Assembly (NCBI GenBank): GCA_029207755.1
Contig: JARCOQ010000002.1
Span: 115,950,375-116,014,374 of the forward strand
Source of the DNA: Chamaea fasciata
Lineage: Eukaryota; Chordata; Aves; Passeriformes; Sylviidae
Direction: 5' to 3'
DNA length: 64,000 bases
Shown: one piece after another, positions 13,101 to 27,346 of the stretch
How the letters are laid out: each line of letters starts with the position of its first letter
Position numbering within the stretch: the stretch's first letter is position 1
Position numbers and translations under genes: made by a program
The notes under the pieces: generated by a model
What the model was told of the DNA's origin: nothing
Databases searched by the model: none
What the model saw: the letters and a program-made list of their open reading frames with translations, nothing else

Positions 13101-16100
13101 TTCAGGTTCATTCCCAGGGTCTCTGAAACAGCTACTGTCTTCCTATTTCTATCCATTAAAGGGTTGGGAAACCTTTAAAAAAGGACTCGGAAAAAATGGA
13201 CAAAACTTAATCTGAACACTCCCTTGTTTTGTTTGTTGGTTTACGGAATCCAGTTTTTAAATTCCATACACGGATCTGCCCTCTGAGCTCCTAATCAGTC
13301 TCATCTGCTGATTAATGCTGATTTACTAAAGAACCTTCAGGGCTGGTTTATACACAGGAGACTGAAATCCTGAAGGAATGTCTTTGGGCTGAATCATGGC
13401 ACAGAGAGTATTCCTGCATATATAAATCGTTTTTTCTTCAATTGCCTGAAAATATTGGAATATAAATAATAATAATACCATAATATTTTCCTCAAGATTT
13501 GTCCTCTGCATTAACACCTATTAACACAAATCCAGCTTTGAACTGGGATTTCTCTGCATAACCTGGAATTTTGCACCTGAACTCCTCAGCACCACAGTAG
13601 AAAAAGGGAAAATGCATCAATGACCGCTGAGGGTTTTCACTGAAAAGAGTTCGCTTCAAAAATTGGTATCTTTTCATGAAGATATTGTACAGAAACAGAA
13701 ACAGGTAAGCTTGGGAGGATTTGGATGGCTTTTCAGAAATTCCCAATCTACAAACCACAGGAAGTTTTCACGTAAAACCCCTCATGCACCGACCCAAATG
13801 AGAAAATTGCCTGAGAGACAAAAAAAAAAAATTGAAGCGGATCCGAGGATGAAAGTTACAAAAGGGGAGCTGATCCTTGTGGCCCAGGTCTCAGTTTTAT
13901 TTCATTAACGCTCCTCGATTTTAAATTCAATAAAAGCTGAGCTCAGCATCATTGAGGAGAGAATCAGTTCTCAGGGAAGCTGGATTAAAGAGACCTTTCA
14001 ATAATCATTTAAGTTTCCCACAGACATCTGAACGCAGCCAAGCTGCTGGGTCAGCGTTCTGTGAAAGGATTTTGCTGTGACACAACCGTTTGTTAAGAAA
14101 AATCAAACCCAGTTTACAGTGCTGGCACTGGATGGAGCATTTTTGGAGACGAAAAACTCCCATGTACATCCCTTTGGAGTCAGGCAGGAGGAAACAAAGG
14201 TGTGCTGGGCATCTCCTGGAAACAGAGATGCTCCGCTGCTTTGCCAAAGGAGGGAGGGGAAGGAGGAGCCAGCATCTCCCACAGTTCTGCTGGAAAGCAG
14301 CTGAACAAGATTCTGAAAGCACTTCAACAGCCGAGACATTTCCAGCAGGATGTGGGGCACAGCCCCACACTCATCCTGTCAGGCACAGCTCCCAGCTGGA
14401 CATGTCCCACTCCCGTCCTGCAATTCCAAAGGCTTCGCTGGTTCCTGGGGTGCAGGACAAGGAATGCCTCACCTTAAAAGCAGAGAAATTGTTTCCCTGG
14501 CATTTCAATCCGAACACACCAACAAGGAGGATTTGAGGTGTTGCAACAGCCACGTTCAGAATGTTGAACAGGGGTGACAGCATTTCACAGAGCAGAGCAA
14601 TATTCGCTATACACAGCCCAGTCATTTGCTACCAAAACCTTCGCGGTAGAAACGGAGCAGTTTTGGCCCAGATTGTGCCTTTTTGACAGAAAGACAACAG
14701 GACTTGGGATATCCAGGGATTACAATCCAAGGTCTCCATCAGATCTTCTCCCTTGAGACAAGCAGAGCATTTGATCCCAGAGGGAAGGACCCTGCAGTTC
14801 TGTGCTCCCGGAGGCTTCTCCAGAGCTTTCCTGCCCCGTTCCCCAGCTCCCAAAGCCTCCGCTTTGGCCTTGGCAGACAATTCCTCCCTTCATCCCACCC
14901 TGGGGGGACTGGGCAAAGGAAGGAAGCTCCCCTCTCCTCCCTGCAATCACAGATTACAGTGATGCGTAGGGATGCTTCCCATCCCAGTGTTTGCTCTTCC
15001 AAAATTCTGAAAATCGGGACCAAAACAGGCAATTCCCTTCAACTCTTGAAGTTCCAGATAAGCAAAAGACAAAACCAACTCACTAGAACTGTGCCTGAGC
15101 TGCAACTCAAGGCACATAAGGATTAGATAAAAACCCAAGGCTAAACTCTCCTCTCTGGTTTGGTTTTGGTGCTGGCACCCCTCAGCAAACCCTGACTCAG
15201 TGCAACACTGCACACTCATCTGCTGAGGGGAAGTGAAGCACGTAACGGGAGGAGGCTCCTTACTCAGAGAGAGCTGCGTCCTGCCTGAGCAGGGCACGGA
15301 GAGCTTTGGGAAGGAGCGTGAGTGCTGGATGCATGTAAGAGACGGTCCGAAGATCCCTCATCTGCCGCACGACCATGGTCAAGGACAGAGACTGAAACCC
15401 CTAAAAGGGACTTGAAAATCTCAACACAGGAGTTCTGGCCTGGCTGAGGCGGGATGTTGGCCAAGTGCTGCCTGCAGGTGTGTTCGATGAAAAAACCCAG
15501 CATGCATATTGGAACATCAGAACCTGAGCAGAAACAATGGGCGAGTCACGGTGAAGTGACCGCGCCTGCTGACACTGTACTGGTTGACGCTGTACCTGCT
15601 GACGACGGACTTGTTCTGGGTTCTCTAAATGAACACACTGCAATGATTTCCCCCACCTGTTTGGCCAACTGCCTGTCGCTTCGGAGAGGACTATAAGAAC
15701 CCTGGAGACCCCCGCTCATTTTTGTGATCACCCCACTGGAGAAACTCACGTCTAGAGGCATCTTCAAAAGCCTCGAGGACTCGGCCCTCCATGCTGGTAG
15801 CTATAATCCCCTTCACCTCTTTTTCTGTCTTTCTTACTATTCTCTTTTCTCTCCCCACTATCGCATTTGTTGGCACTAAATAAAGGTGCATTTGTGATTG
15901 AGTAAACTGAGTTTGTCCCCCGCTGTGTCTTTTGCGCTCTGAGATCCCTAAAACGAACCATCACGAACCCCGCCTGTGTGAGCGGATCGTGACAATGCAG
16001 CCCAGGAGGAGTGCCAGGCACTGCAGCACTGCCTCTTCCACTGCCACCGACTGGGAGAAAGAAATGCTGAGATGGAAAGAGGTGCTGGGAGCAGGAGCGC

Positions 16101-19100
16101 CCTGCTCACGCTGACACACAGGCGCTGGCAGCCACAGGACACACAGACAGCACTGCGACAGCTCAGCCCACTGGGGGTTCACTGCTTTTACCAGGCACTG
16201 GGGGAAAAATCCTCAGCAAAGCTGGTTCAGAAACATGAACTCATTCCTTGCGTGGGTCTTGGGCAGGAGCAGCAGCAAGGAATTCTGGATTCTCCCACGT
16301 TACAGACCTTGGAGACTGGAGTCACATCGAGCCTTGAGCTTGGAGGGTCAGTTTAGATCCAGGGATTTGGGCAGGGATTCTTTCTCCTGAGGGTGGGCAG
16401 GGCCTGGCACAGGGTGCCCAGAGCAGCTGTGGCTGCCCCTGGATCCCTGGCAGCGCCCGAGGCCAGGTTGGGCATTGAGGAATTGGACAGTGGGAGGTGT
16501 CCCTGCCATGGCAGGGGTGGCACTGGACGAGTTTTAATGTCCCTTCCAACTCAAACAGTTCCATGATCATAAAATAAACAAGTGACCAACTCCATTTCAT
16601 CGATACCTGTATCAACATTAATTATTAGATCTCTAGGCTGAGATTTTCAAGGAGCCCAGGAGCTTCACCTCCTTCAACCCCAAGACACAAAGAAGTGGCC
16701 AAACTTTCAACCTTGTAACAAACTCTGTCACTTTATAGCCAAATACAGCCCAATCCACAAGACTGTTAGATCATAAAATGCCCCAAATCTCATTTGAAAT
16801 GACGCCTGAGCAGACAAACAAGCACCAACAGTCTCCTGAAACCAAGATTCTCCTTGGTTCTTTTATTTCTCTTGGTATTTTTAGGTTCTCCCCAAAGATA
16901 CCCAATGGTACAATTCAAATGACCTGCTTTGAAATAGTAATAACATTTTGTAAGGCTGAAAAGCTGTTGGTGGAAATGCACCAAATTCTATGAATATTTC
17001 CAGCTCCAAAGGACTCATCAGAAGGAATCGAAATCAGTTGTTTTGGGGAGATGACAGGAAGATCCAGCAGGAAAAAAAAAATCTTATTTTTTTCTCTCTA
17101 ATCACTCCTATGATATTAGGACACACAGCAAAGGTGATGTAATTTAACATTTGTGTGAAGTATTCCCTTACTACAGAACATAAAAACATGGAGACAAATC
17201 CAGAGTATCCTGTAAACTGCTGTGGTTGGGAAAAGCTGCCTGGAAAACTAAATTACCTTGATTAAATCCAGAGCTTGTAATTTCTTTTTGTTTGATAAAA
17301 ACGTATTTTAAAAAGGGAAGATTTCCATCTTTCCCATCTTGAACTATTGTCCCTCAATTTACAAGAAACCTTCATCATATTTAGAGCTCAGATGTGGTGG
17401 AATTGCTGAGACACAATTTGAAAAATTTCCCATTTCCCTGTGAGCATTATCCAGCTGCCTGATAAGCACACAGATGGCACCACAGGACACACCCAGGAAC
17501 TGAGAACTCAACAAGAAGTTCTTCTGCTACTCAGGGAAATTATTCATTTAGCATTGTTTACAAGCCAATTGTACCTATTGTCAGTGTCAGTCACTTTCCC
17601 ACTGGTGGGTCCTAAAAGCTGTCACAGGTTTTTATTATTTTTCAGGTAACTGTATGTGAGATTTATGGAAGTTCATGCTGACTTGCTTTGGAGTGATATG
17701 ATCATCTAAGAGAGAGGTGTGTTCTCTGTGGGTGGAGAACTCCCACTTCACAGAAATCCCAGTAAATCCAGGATTCCAGGAAAGCTTTCACTGGCCTTGG
17801 GCATAAAATCCCAGATTTTTTTTTTCCCAGGCTCCCCAGGGAATGGGCACGGCCCCGAGGCTGCCAGAGCTCCAGGAGAGCTTGGCCAGTGCTCCAGGGA
17901 TGCCCAGGGGGGATTGTTGGGGGTCTGGGCAGGGACAGGGTGGGACTGGATCATCCCTGTGGTCCTTTCCAGCTCAGGACACTCCATGATTCCATGAAGT
18001 CACTGCTGCTCTCACTCAGCAGTTTCTGAGTGGTTTCTCTCTCCCTTCAACACTGAGCCCACAAAAAGGTCCATGTGCCTTTTTAGGGATTTAAATCCAG
18101 TTATAAAATCCTCCAGGCCCCCCAAAATACACCCGGCACATCTTGAGAAACTACAAAAGGGAGAATTCTCTGAATTCAGCTCCCACTGCTCAGTGTCCAC
18201 AGCACAGCTGGGGCTGGAGCGTGTCCAGGGCAGGGCAGGGAGCTGGGGAAGGGGCTGGAGCCCCAGGAGGGGCTGAGGGAGCTGGGCAAGGGGCTGAGCC
18301 TGGAGAAAAGGAGGCTCAGGGGGGACCTGGTGGCTCTGCACAAGTCCCTGCCAGGAGGGGACAGCCGGGGGGGTCGGGCTCTGCTCCCAGGGAACAGGGA
18401 CAGGAGGAGAGGGAACGGCCTCGGGCTGGCCCAGGGGAGGCTCAGCTTGGCCAGCAGCAGGAATTTCCCCATGGAAAGGGTGCTCAGGCCTTGGCAGGGG
18501 CTGCCCAGGGAGCTCTGGAGTGCCTGTCTCTGGGTGTGGCCCTTGGGGACAGGGGTTGGGTGATGCTGGGGTGGCACTGGGTGATCCTGGGGGTCCCCTC
18601 CCACCCTGACCGTTCTGGGATTCTGTCCCTGCTGAACTCAGCCCTTCCAGGAAAGCCAGGGAAGCTCAGCAGGGCAGAAATCCCCACAGGCAGCCCCTGG
18701 TCTGCTCCCCCTGGCAGATGAGTCCCACAATCTCCTCCAGCCAGAGGAGACTTTCTGCTCTTCCCAAAAAAGCGTCTCCACAATTCCTCATCAACTGATT
18801 GAAACCAATTTTCCTCGTAAGCTGCAAAATCATTTACCTGTAGTCAAAGCATTCCTGGCACATGCTGATAAATCTGGGCTTAATGGGCAACTTCAATTTT
18901 TAATTATTGCCAGCTTGTTATCTCTGAAGTGCAATACCTCAGTATTTAAAAGACTGAATTCTGGGTGACTGGTTTGTTGGTTTTGGGGTTGGTTTTTTTT
19001 GCTGCTGTCACAAAACCAAGACTCTTCACCCTTTTCCCATTTATGTTCAGGTAATTTATGATCAAACCAAATACAGGCACTAATTTTAGAATCAACATCC

Positions 19101-22100
19101 TTTGGTCCAATTTATCACTTTTAAAGGACTCCATTAAAAAAAAATAATACTCAAGAAGCACAACATGCTGAGATGTATCCAAAAACCATACATGAAGAAA
19201 AATTAAGTGAGGTTTTAAACCTCAAGGTTTAATTAAGCAAGGGTTAGACCATTCTATTTTCTTTTAAATACAAATTGTGCCCATTTAGTTTGTTCTGTGT
19301 CTGACTCTGCAGAGATTCTCCCCTTCCATCCCCCCTGTCTCAGACTGGGAAAGTCATTTTCAAATTAACCTTCAAACAGGGCCTCACTTTTAATTTTTCC
19401 TATAATTATTAATAATTCCAATTCAAACCAGCTATTTGTTGCTTAAACTCAACCCCACCTTCCATCCTAAATTGTTTGATTTGATCCCAGTTGATCAGCT
19501 TTCGTAACAGCTCCATTAATGTCTCAGTCACAGTGATTTTCCTGCTGAATACTTTTAGGACAACTTGTGACACCTTGCAGGAAACTGAATCTTTTTGGTC
19601 AGCTTTCAGGAGAAACCCACCAGTGGAATTAGCAGATAAAGTACTTGAACACTGGAATGCTTTATGAAGAAACGAATGCTATGAAAAGTTTGTAATTACA
19701 GAACTGATTTCCAACTTCTCTCTGTAGAGCCCTGACACTGCTGGTGCAGAAATATACACAAAAAAAAATAAATATCAGAGTTTTAACCAAGACTGAGCAG
19801 TAAAGCATGAAACCATAAAGCACAGGCAGCTACACTCAGACAAGCAGGAGCACACGGACAGCAGATAACAATTCTGGGTGCCAGGAGAAAATCAAGCATC
19901 TTTTATTCAAGATTTCAATCTGAACTCCTGATCCCAGCAGGTTTGCTGACCTGCTCCTGCACTCCTTGGATGCAAAAGCACAGAAATTGGTAATTTCATT
20001 TCTGCAAGCATAAATTCGGAATCAGGGCTCAAATTTCCTCCTGAAGAGACTCTGCGGATTAAATTGATTCAAAGCCTGAGCTGGAAAGCTGAGCAGCATC
20101 TTCTTAAAACTAAAATCAAAATTAAATCAAATCCTCAACAGACAGATTGGAGAATGCTCCCCAAACTGACACTCTTAATCATTTCAGTTCATTTCTTTTC
20201 CCCCACAACCAGGTTAGAAAATAATTAACTGAACATTGAGAAAGTCTTAATGAGGCCTGGGTTACCTTCAGCTGATTATTGAAAATATCAATTTCCTGCA
20301 GTTTGGATCTGGTTTCTTTCTCCACCTCATCCAGCTGGTCCCGGAGCTGCTGCCTTGCCAATTCCTTGGCTTCCAAGGCTCTTTTGATGGTGAGGAGGGA
20401 ATCCCCTGGTTTGGAACACATTGGCAGGTCAGTATTTTCTTCCACGCAACAGTTCAGGTCATAGAAAGCAACGTTTTCCCATCTGCACCTTGTAACACAC
20501 AAAGAGCAGGTCCGGGGGACACTGCAGTGAGGGAAGGCGTCCTGCCCCAAAATCTACTCACTGTGCAAACTGTTCTGCTGGACTTGCTTGAGCTGATCGT
20601 TCAGCAGCTGCTTCTCTGGAATCAGCCTGCCCAGCATCTGCTGGGACTCCTGGAGCCCAGACACGGGCAGGGAAGACAACAACAGAAACAGGCAAAAGGT
20701 GAGTGAGGGACAGCTTCAGCCATGAGACCTCTCATGTTCATTTCTGCTTTACTTTTGCCCTCCCTGAATGATGTATTATTGTTTACTTCCATCCTTTGTA
20801 TTATTGCTCTTATCCAAGCACTGTCTGTGTGATATCCTCTCAGAATCCAGATGTTCTCTGCCAGGCCAGAGGAGTGGATGTATCAAATTGATTTAATTCC
20901 CATTGAATACTGAACCTGGCTTGGAATTACCCAAAACTGAGGGCAGAGAGACAAGGCTAAATTTGAGGAAATGTTCAAGCAAGCACTTACTAAATGTTTA
21001 ATTCTGGTTTTTATAAATGAAACACAGAATCCCCAAATCCCTGAGGTTGGAAAAGCCCTCCCAGCCCAGGCAGTGCCACCTTGTCCCCAGCCCGGAGCTC
21101 TGAGTGCCACCTCCAGGTGACACCTGCAGGGACGGGCACTCCAAAGCTCCCTGGGCAGCCCCTGCCAAGGCCTGAGCACCCTTTCCATGGGGAAATTCCT
21201 GCTGCTGGCCAAGCTGAGCCTCCCCTGGGCCAGCCTGAGGCCGTTCCCTAAGAGCAGAGCCTGACCCTCCCTAGCAGCACCCTCCACTAATAGTTAATTA
21301 ATAATATTAATTAATAACAGTGCTAATGATTAGTAACTTAGGTCAGGAATAGAAAGACAAATATTTACAGGAAGAGAAAATGAAGACTTTCCATTTAAAG
21401 GAATATAATCTGGCCACAAGCCATGAAACACAAGCCCTGTGGGATGACAATCCCTGAATCCTCTGTCTCGGAGCTCTCGGAAGAGGATTCTGATCTCTCT
21501 CAAACCCAGCACGTGGCTGGAAGGTTGTGAACTGCTGTGCTACACACAGGGGTCCCTGCAGAAGATCCTCTCCCTTTGGAGGATCCTATAAATATCTTTT
21601 CTGCAGAACTCTGGCCCTTCCCAGAGCACGAAGTGCCACCTCACACATTTCTCTGAAACACCTTCAGCAGCACAAGGTGAAACAGCACCTGAGTATCAAC
21701 ACCCCATCCTTCCCACAAGCCCTGCGAGTTCTCTGAGCACTTCTCTGGAATTGCAGGCTTTTGAGGAATCAAGCAGCTGACAGCTTCGGTTTGTCGTGGA
21801 GGATTAGAAATGACATCACGCAGTGCTAAGAATAAATGTCCCCTGAACAGCAGAGTGAGCCCCAGGGGGGTCGTGGACTCCCCTGGATCCCTGGCAGTGC
21901 CCAAGGCCAGGCTGGACACTGGGGACAGTGCGAGGTGTCCCTGCCATAGCAGGGGTGGCCCTGGGTGAGCTTTACAGTCCATCCCAATGCAAGTCATTCA
22001 ATCATCCCACAATTCCACACAGAGCTGTAATTTTGGTTCCAGGAAGCCAGGACTGACTGCACTGCCATGGCTTTGGGCTGTCCCACTTTCCTCCTGCCAG

Positions 22101-25100
22101 ACCCTGATGGGGCTCTGCAGTGCCCAGCTCAGCTGTGAGCATTATGCAACAACTGCAGCCTGCTGTGAGCTCCTTATGTTCCAGAAAACACCCTGAGACA
22201 GCACACAGCACAACCAAGGACTTTAGGAATTCACAAGCAGCAAAGCAGTACAGTTCAGATAAAACTACAGATCGGATTATGAGGAGCTGCACGTGTCCCT
22301 CACAGCTGCAGGGCCTGACACAGCAACAGAGCTTTCCCAGAGAGAAGCCTCTCCCCCCGCAGAGAGATCCCAGAAGCTGGATACTCTAACCCTACCCTGC
22401 ACTGGGGCGGCCTCATCCCCAGCGCTGGGGACTGTTCTGGGTGTCTCAGGAAAAGATCAGAAGCTGCTGCAAAGTGTCCAGAGGAGGGACACGGGGCTGG
22501 GGAAGGGTGTGGAGGGGCCCCACGAGGTCACCGGGTCACCTGAGCCTGGAGGAGCCCGAGGTCAGAGCTCCCCGGGGCTGCAGCTCCTCCCGAGGGGCAG
22601 CGCAGGGACAGCTCCGGGCTCTGCTCCTGCCACAGGGACAGCGCCCAGGGAGCGCCCGCAGCTGGGCCAGCAGGGATTGAGGGGGGATTGTAGGGCGAGG
22701 CTCTTCCCCCAGAGGGTGCCGGGCACTGCCCAGGCTCCCCAGGGAATGGGCACGGCCCCGAGGCTGCCAGAGCTCCAGGAGCCTTTGGACAGCGCTGCCA
22801 GGGATGCCCGGGGGGGATTGTTGGGGCTCTGGGCACGGACAGGGTGGACTGGATCATCCCTTTGGGTTTATTCCAGCTCAGGACATCCCATGACTGCCAT
22901 CCTGGGACTATTATCTGCCTGGAACAAAGGGGAAACAGCAATATGCACAATATATAACCTTGCTCTGGTGGGAGGTTCCCTGCCCGTGGCAGGGGCTGGA
23001 TGAGCTTTAAGGTCCCTTCCAAACTCCAGCACTCTGTGGTTTTGTGCTCCTGGGAATGCTGCAGAGTGGATGTCAACATGAAACAGAAATTCTCCTTCTC
23101 CAAGTACAAAAAGCACCACAGGACAGCATTTGAGGGTGGAATGTGATCACAACATCAGCTGCTTTGTTTGGAAAGGCCAGAACACTTCCCAAGGTCCCGG
23201 ATTACTCAATGCACCGAATAGTTTGGGGAGTGTGTAAGGACAGAGAATGCCAAGGGATCCTGAAGGCCAAGTCCTGTTTCCTGAAAGCACAGACAACCAT
23301 GCAATAAGCATCTAGCCAAGAACACCCACCACACGGATTCCACATCCCTTCCTCGCACTGAAGAAACAGATGAGAGAAATTAACAGCATCAGAAACTCTG
23401 GAAACTCGTGCAACAAGAAATGGCCAAGAGTTGAGTCATGTCCCACGTGGCAGGAGAAATCGAATCCCTCGGACAAGGGGAAAATTCTCTTCAAGTCACC
23501 CGGGAGCCAAAGCGTTCACCAAGGAGGTAAATGATGCCTGCAGGTAGTGAGCAAGCCCCATGCAGCACAGAAGTGTTTCTAACACAGCCCAGGTGTGTGG
23601 AGAGCAGGATCCTTCGGAACATCCCTGCCGGCAGCACTCGGGCGGAGAACTGGTACACATCTTCACTACCGGGATTAACCGGGACACCACTTCTCCCACA
23701 AGTTTAATGAAACTGTATCTTGGAAGTAATTAATAGGCTGAAGAATAATTATTCCTCTGAGTTAACTCATCTTCCCATTGGAAGTGTCAGATGTATTAAA
23801 TGAAACTACTTCCAACGAAGACACGTCACCCGACAAAGATAATGACAGTATTGACTTTTTAACCTATTTGAGAGTTTAGAGGATGAAAATCTCCTTTTGA
23901 GAAACTCATTTACATCTTTAGTCTGTCCTCTACAGATGAGACAGGAAAATTTAAAGGATATTTGAAAAATAATCTTTTCAGGAAAAAGTTTTAAGGCTCT
24001 CCCCAGACAAAATGTGGCCTTTTCTCCTAAGTAGTGACATTTTCTGGGATCACAACTGGGATAAAAACACCTCGAGTGACACTAAGAGAAATACCAGTGG
24101 TGGAGATCAATGAGAGCATGCATCACCACACAGCCACAGCTATTGCTGCCAAACCACCGCCCAAAACCCAACAGCACAACTGCCAGGGAAAGCAGGAGTG
24201 AAGCTGGCATGGAACAGTTGGATTAGGTTCTAAGCCAGGTTTTACACCTCAGCTCTGTAAGTGGGAGATTCTCTCTGAGAGTCCCCACGACCAGCCAAGA
24301 ATTAATTTCAAGCCCTATGAAGCATTTAATAGAGAGAAAAATTCCTAAATCAAATACTACAGCCCACTGGAAAACCCTTACAAAATGCAAAGGATATTCT
24401 TGCACTAACGGCAGACACACAGCTCCAGCTCTAATGTGACAGAGAATTTTACATCAGGAAGAAAGGCAAATGCCAGGCTTAGATCAACAACTCCCTGGTT
24501 TCGCTGGGAACTTCCGTTTTGAAAGTTCATTATTTTTTTGATCATTAAAAAAAAAAAAAAACAAACCATCAACAAGCCACTTCAGTGCAGTCAGTTCTTT
24601 GCCCCAGCACACAAACAGCCAGATATACAGCGGACAATTTCCTTCTCCTCATCCCCGAAACCAGCTGCAGCCAAAGCATTTCCTGCTCCCCACAGCAGGA
24701 GCCCAGGAGGATGGAGGGATAATCCCAGACACGCCTTCAAGTGCAGGAAGCAGCTCCTAGCCACCTCTGAAGGACATTAATTCACAGGAATGACTAATTA
24801 TCTACAGCGATCCTTTCAGAGTGAGGAACAGCTCGTTCCAAGTTTGTTCAGGGTGTTGATGTTTTAGAGGAGGTCAAAATTCAAGGCCAAGAGTAAAATT
24901 GGAGAAGGTTTTCTCACCTGTAGCTGCTGCTGCAAATGGGTGATTTCTGCAATTCTGAGCTCTCTGGATTTATTTGTACTTTCGATTTCTTGTCTTTGGG
25001 TCGACAGCCGACACCTGATATCCTGAAGCTTCCCCTCCAACTGGTTTCTTTTATCATTCTTTAAAAGAAAAGAAAAATATCTATTTTATAAAATTTTTTT

Positions 25101-27300
25101 ACTAAAATGTTTGGCAGTGTGAGTCTGGATCTAAAAGCTGTCAGATTATACTTTTTTTTTGTGTGTGATATGATTTCATGTTCCTCACTGGAACCTACTT
25201 GGGTCCTGCACCTGTGGAAACACAGGCATACCCTTTGCCCCAAGTTATTAGGGAAAATGGTCCTTCAGTTTATCCTATCTCAAAGTTTCTAATTAAAACT
25301 GAAAAAATGCTCTTTCACTTTTACCTGTGCACTACTTAAAAAGTACCTAAAAATTAAAAAATTAAATTCTACAGATAAACTCTTCAAAAAATCATAAAAA
25401 CATATCAGCTTTACTCAACCTCATCTAAAGTGCCACTTAAACTAAAAACTATTTTTATTCCACATTTAAAACAGAAATTAAAGAAAACAAAACCAGCCAG
25501 GGCACAGTCAGCACCACGCCGTGCTTCGAGCTGCACCACCACCACTCACAAGAGCTTCCAGTTCGAATTCCAGGGTTTTCTTCTTTGCCTTGAGCACCAC
25601 GATGTCCTCCTGCTCCTTGTTCCTCTGGTTCAGCAGCTCCTGCCGCCGGTTGCGCTCCCACTCCAGCTGCCTCTGCCTCTCCAGCTCCCGTTTGGCAGCC
25701 TGCAGATTCAGAAATAAACGTCTGTCATCGTGGATATCGATATCTGCTGGAATCCTGATCACGGAGAATTCCAGACTCTCTGCGCTGGCAGGCACCGAGC
25801 CCCAGGCAAACACTGCATCGCACCTGAGGCCGTGGAAAAGGCTCCCAAAATGGAGTGACAGCTCTGGGATTGTGGCTGTGGGGTTTGGATAGAAGGGTGT
25901 GATAGCACAGGGTGGGAAACTCAGAGCTGGAGGGTTTAGAATACAGTAATATGGAGAGAAAGCAGGATGGAAGGTTTAGGGCAGAGGCTGAGTCCTTCTT
26001 TTTCACCTTCTCCTCCATGCTCTGGGTGGGGGTTTGGAATTGGATGGAAAATTCTGCATTGCGGGCCAGGGGGGGTTGGTTATTGGGTTAAAAGTCAAAA
26101 TAATTCAGGTGTCATCTCTTAATTGGACAGTTTATCCTTAAAAGGCCTTGGAGAGAGACAGAGCCAGAGCCATTTTCTACCTTGTCAGCCAGAACTCACA
26201 GCTTGTGAGACTGTGCTAGAGATAAGAATCAATAAACATTTGAGTCCGAACACGAAATAACGTTTCTCGAGCATTTAATCCCGACTCTGACAGGCAAGAA
26301 GATAAACCCCCAACATTTAATGGTGCCCCGTGTAAGGAACGAAGTCGAGACCTCCAGGTTATGAGGCAACAACACACCCAGAGCCCAGCTGGGCCACAGC
26401 CCCTCCCAGGGCTCTCTCTGACCTCTCTCCTCTCGATCTCTTTCCTCCTCTCCTCCTCGCGCTGCCGCTCCAGCTCCCGCTGCTTCTCCAGCTGCTTCTC
26501 CAGCTCCAGCTGCCGCTTGCGCTCCTGCTCCTGCCGCTCGCGCTCCTTCCTCTCCTGCTCGGCCCTCTCCAGCTGGGCCAGCCGCTCCTGCTCCTTGCGC
26601 TGCTGCTCCAGCAGGGCCTGCCTGCGCTTCTCCAGCTCCAGGTTACCGCGCTCAAAGTTCTCCCGCTTCTTGTCCTCGAACGTCACTGCGCGCGCGGACA
26701 CGCGGGGAGAGAGAGGACACGGACACTGTGACGCTGGCTTAAATAATCCAGACAGACCCAAAGGGATCCCGAGTAAAGGGAAAGCAGCAGGAGGGGGTGG
26801 ATGCGTTGGAACTGGAGGGTCTTTAAGGTCCCTTCCAGCCCAAACCGTTGTGGGACTCTATGAAATGAAATCATCCCTGGAAAATCATGAATGCTGGAAG
26901 TTTTTCTTCACTCGTGCCATGTTCATAAGCATTCTTCATTCATAAGCACCTCTTAAAATCAAATATAATAACAGTAGTGATAATAATCAATAATGATAAT
27001 TATTGTATAATATCATTGTAGAATGATATAATACAATATGTAATATAATAGAGTAAAACCCAAAGAAATAAAAATAAAAGGATAAAACCCAGAGAAAAAC
27101 AAAGGAATCCCCGGCAAAGTGAATCAACCTTCCAGCAGGAGCGGATGGATGGGTTGGAACTGGAGGATCTTTAAGGCTCCTTCCAGCCCAAACCATTGTG
27201 GGACTCTATGAAATGAACTCATCCCTGGAAAACCATGAATCCTGGAAGATCTTCTTCATTCATTCAAGCACCTCTTAACATCAAATATAATAATAATAGC

Positions 27301-27346
<46 letters not shown>

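Larger units (their letters stand above)
12963..20265 (-). other. ITSN1: ITSN1 intron 16
   Basis: 7303 bp. Holds the solo LTR (15334-15994) and CR1 copies at 16368-16572, 17828-17998 and 18203-18625. 12963-15328 and 18626-20265 look unique; no exon recognised there. Confidence 0.85.
20650..24917 (-). other. ITSN1: ITSN1 intron 14
   Basis: 4268 bp. CR1 copies at 21021-21272, 21857-22005, 22400-22895 and a tail at 22968-23042. 23043-24917 is AT-rich unique sequence without recognised features. Confidence 0.85.

Noticed and set aside
20406..20550. Open reading extending exon 16 upstream
   Set aside because: The family sequence stops at the split Arg at 20405 with a good acceptor; beyond it the residues are unrelated to intersectin.
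22293..23003. 236-codon plus-strand ORF
   Set aside because: It covers a CR1 3' region, which is untranslated in the element, and recurs in part at 30180.
26318..26345. Possible primer-binding site (TGGTGCCCCGTG) after LTR-like copy A
   Set aside because: It starts with TGG but I could not match it to a tRNA 3' end, copy B lacks it, and no retroviral coding sequence follows.
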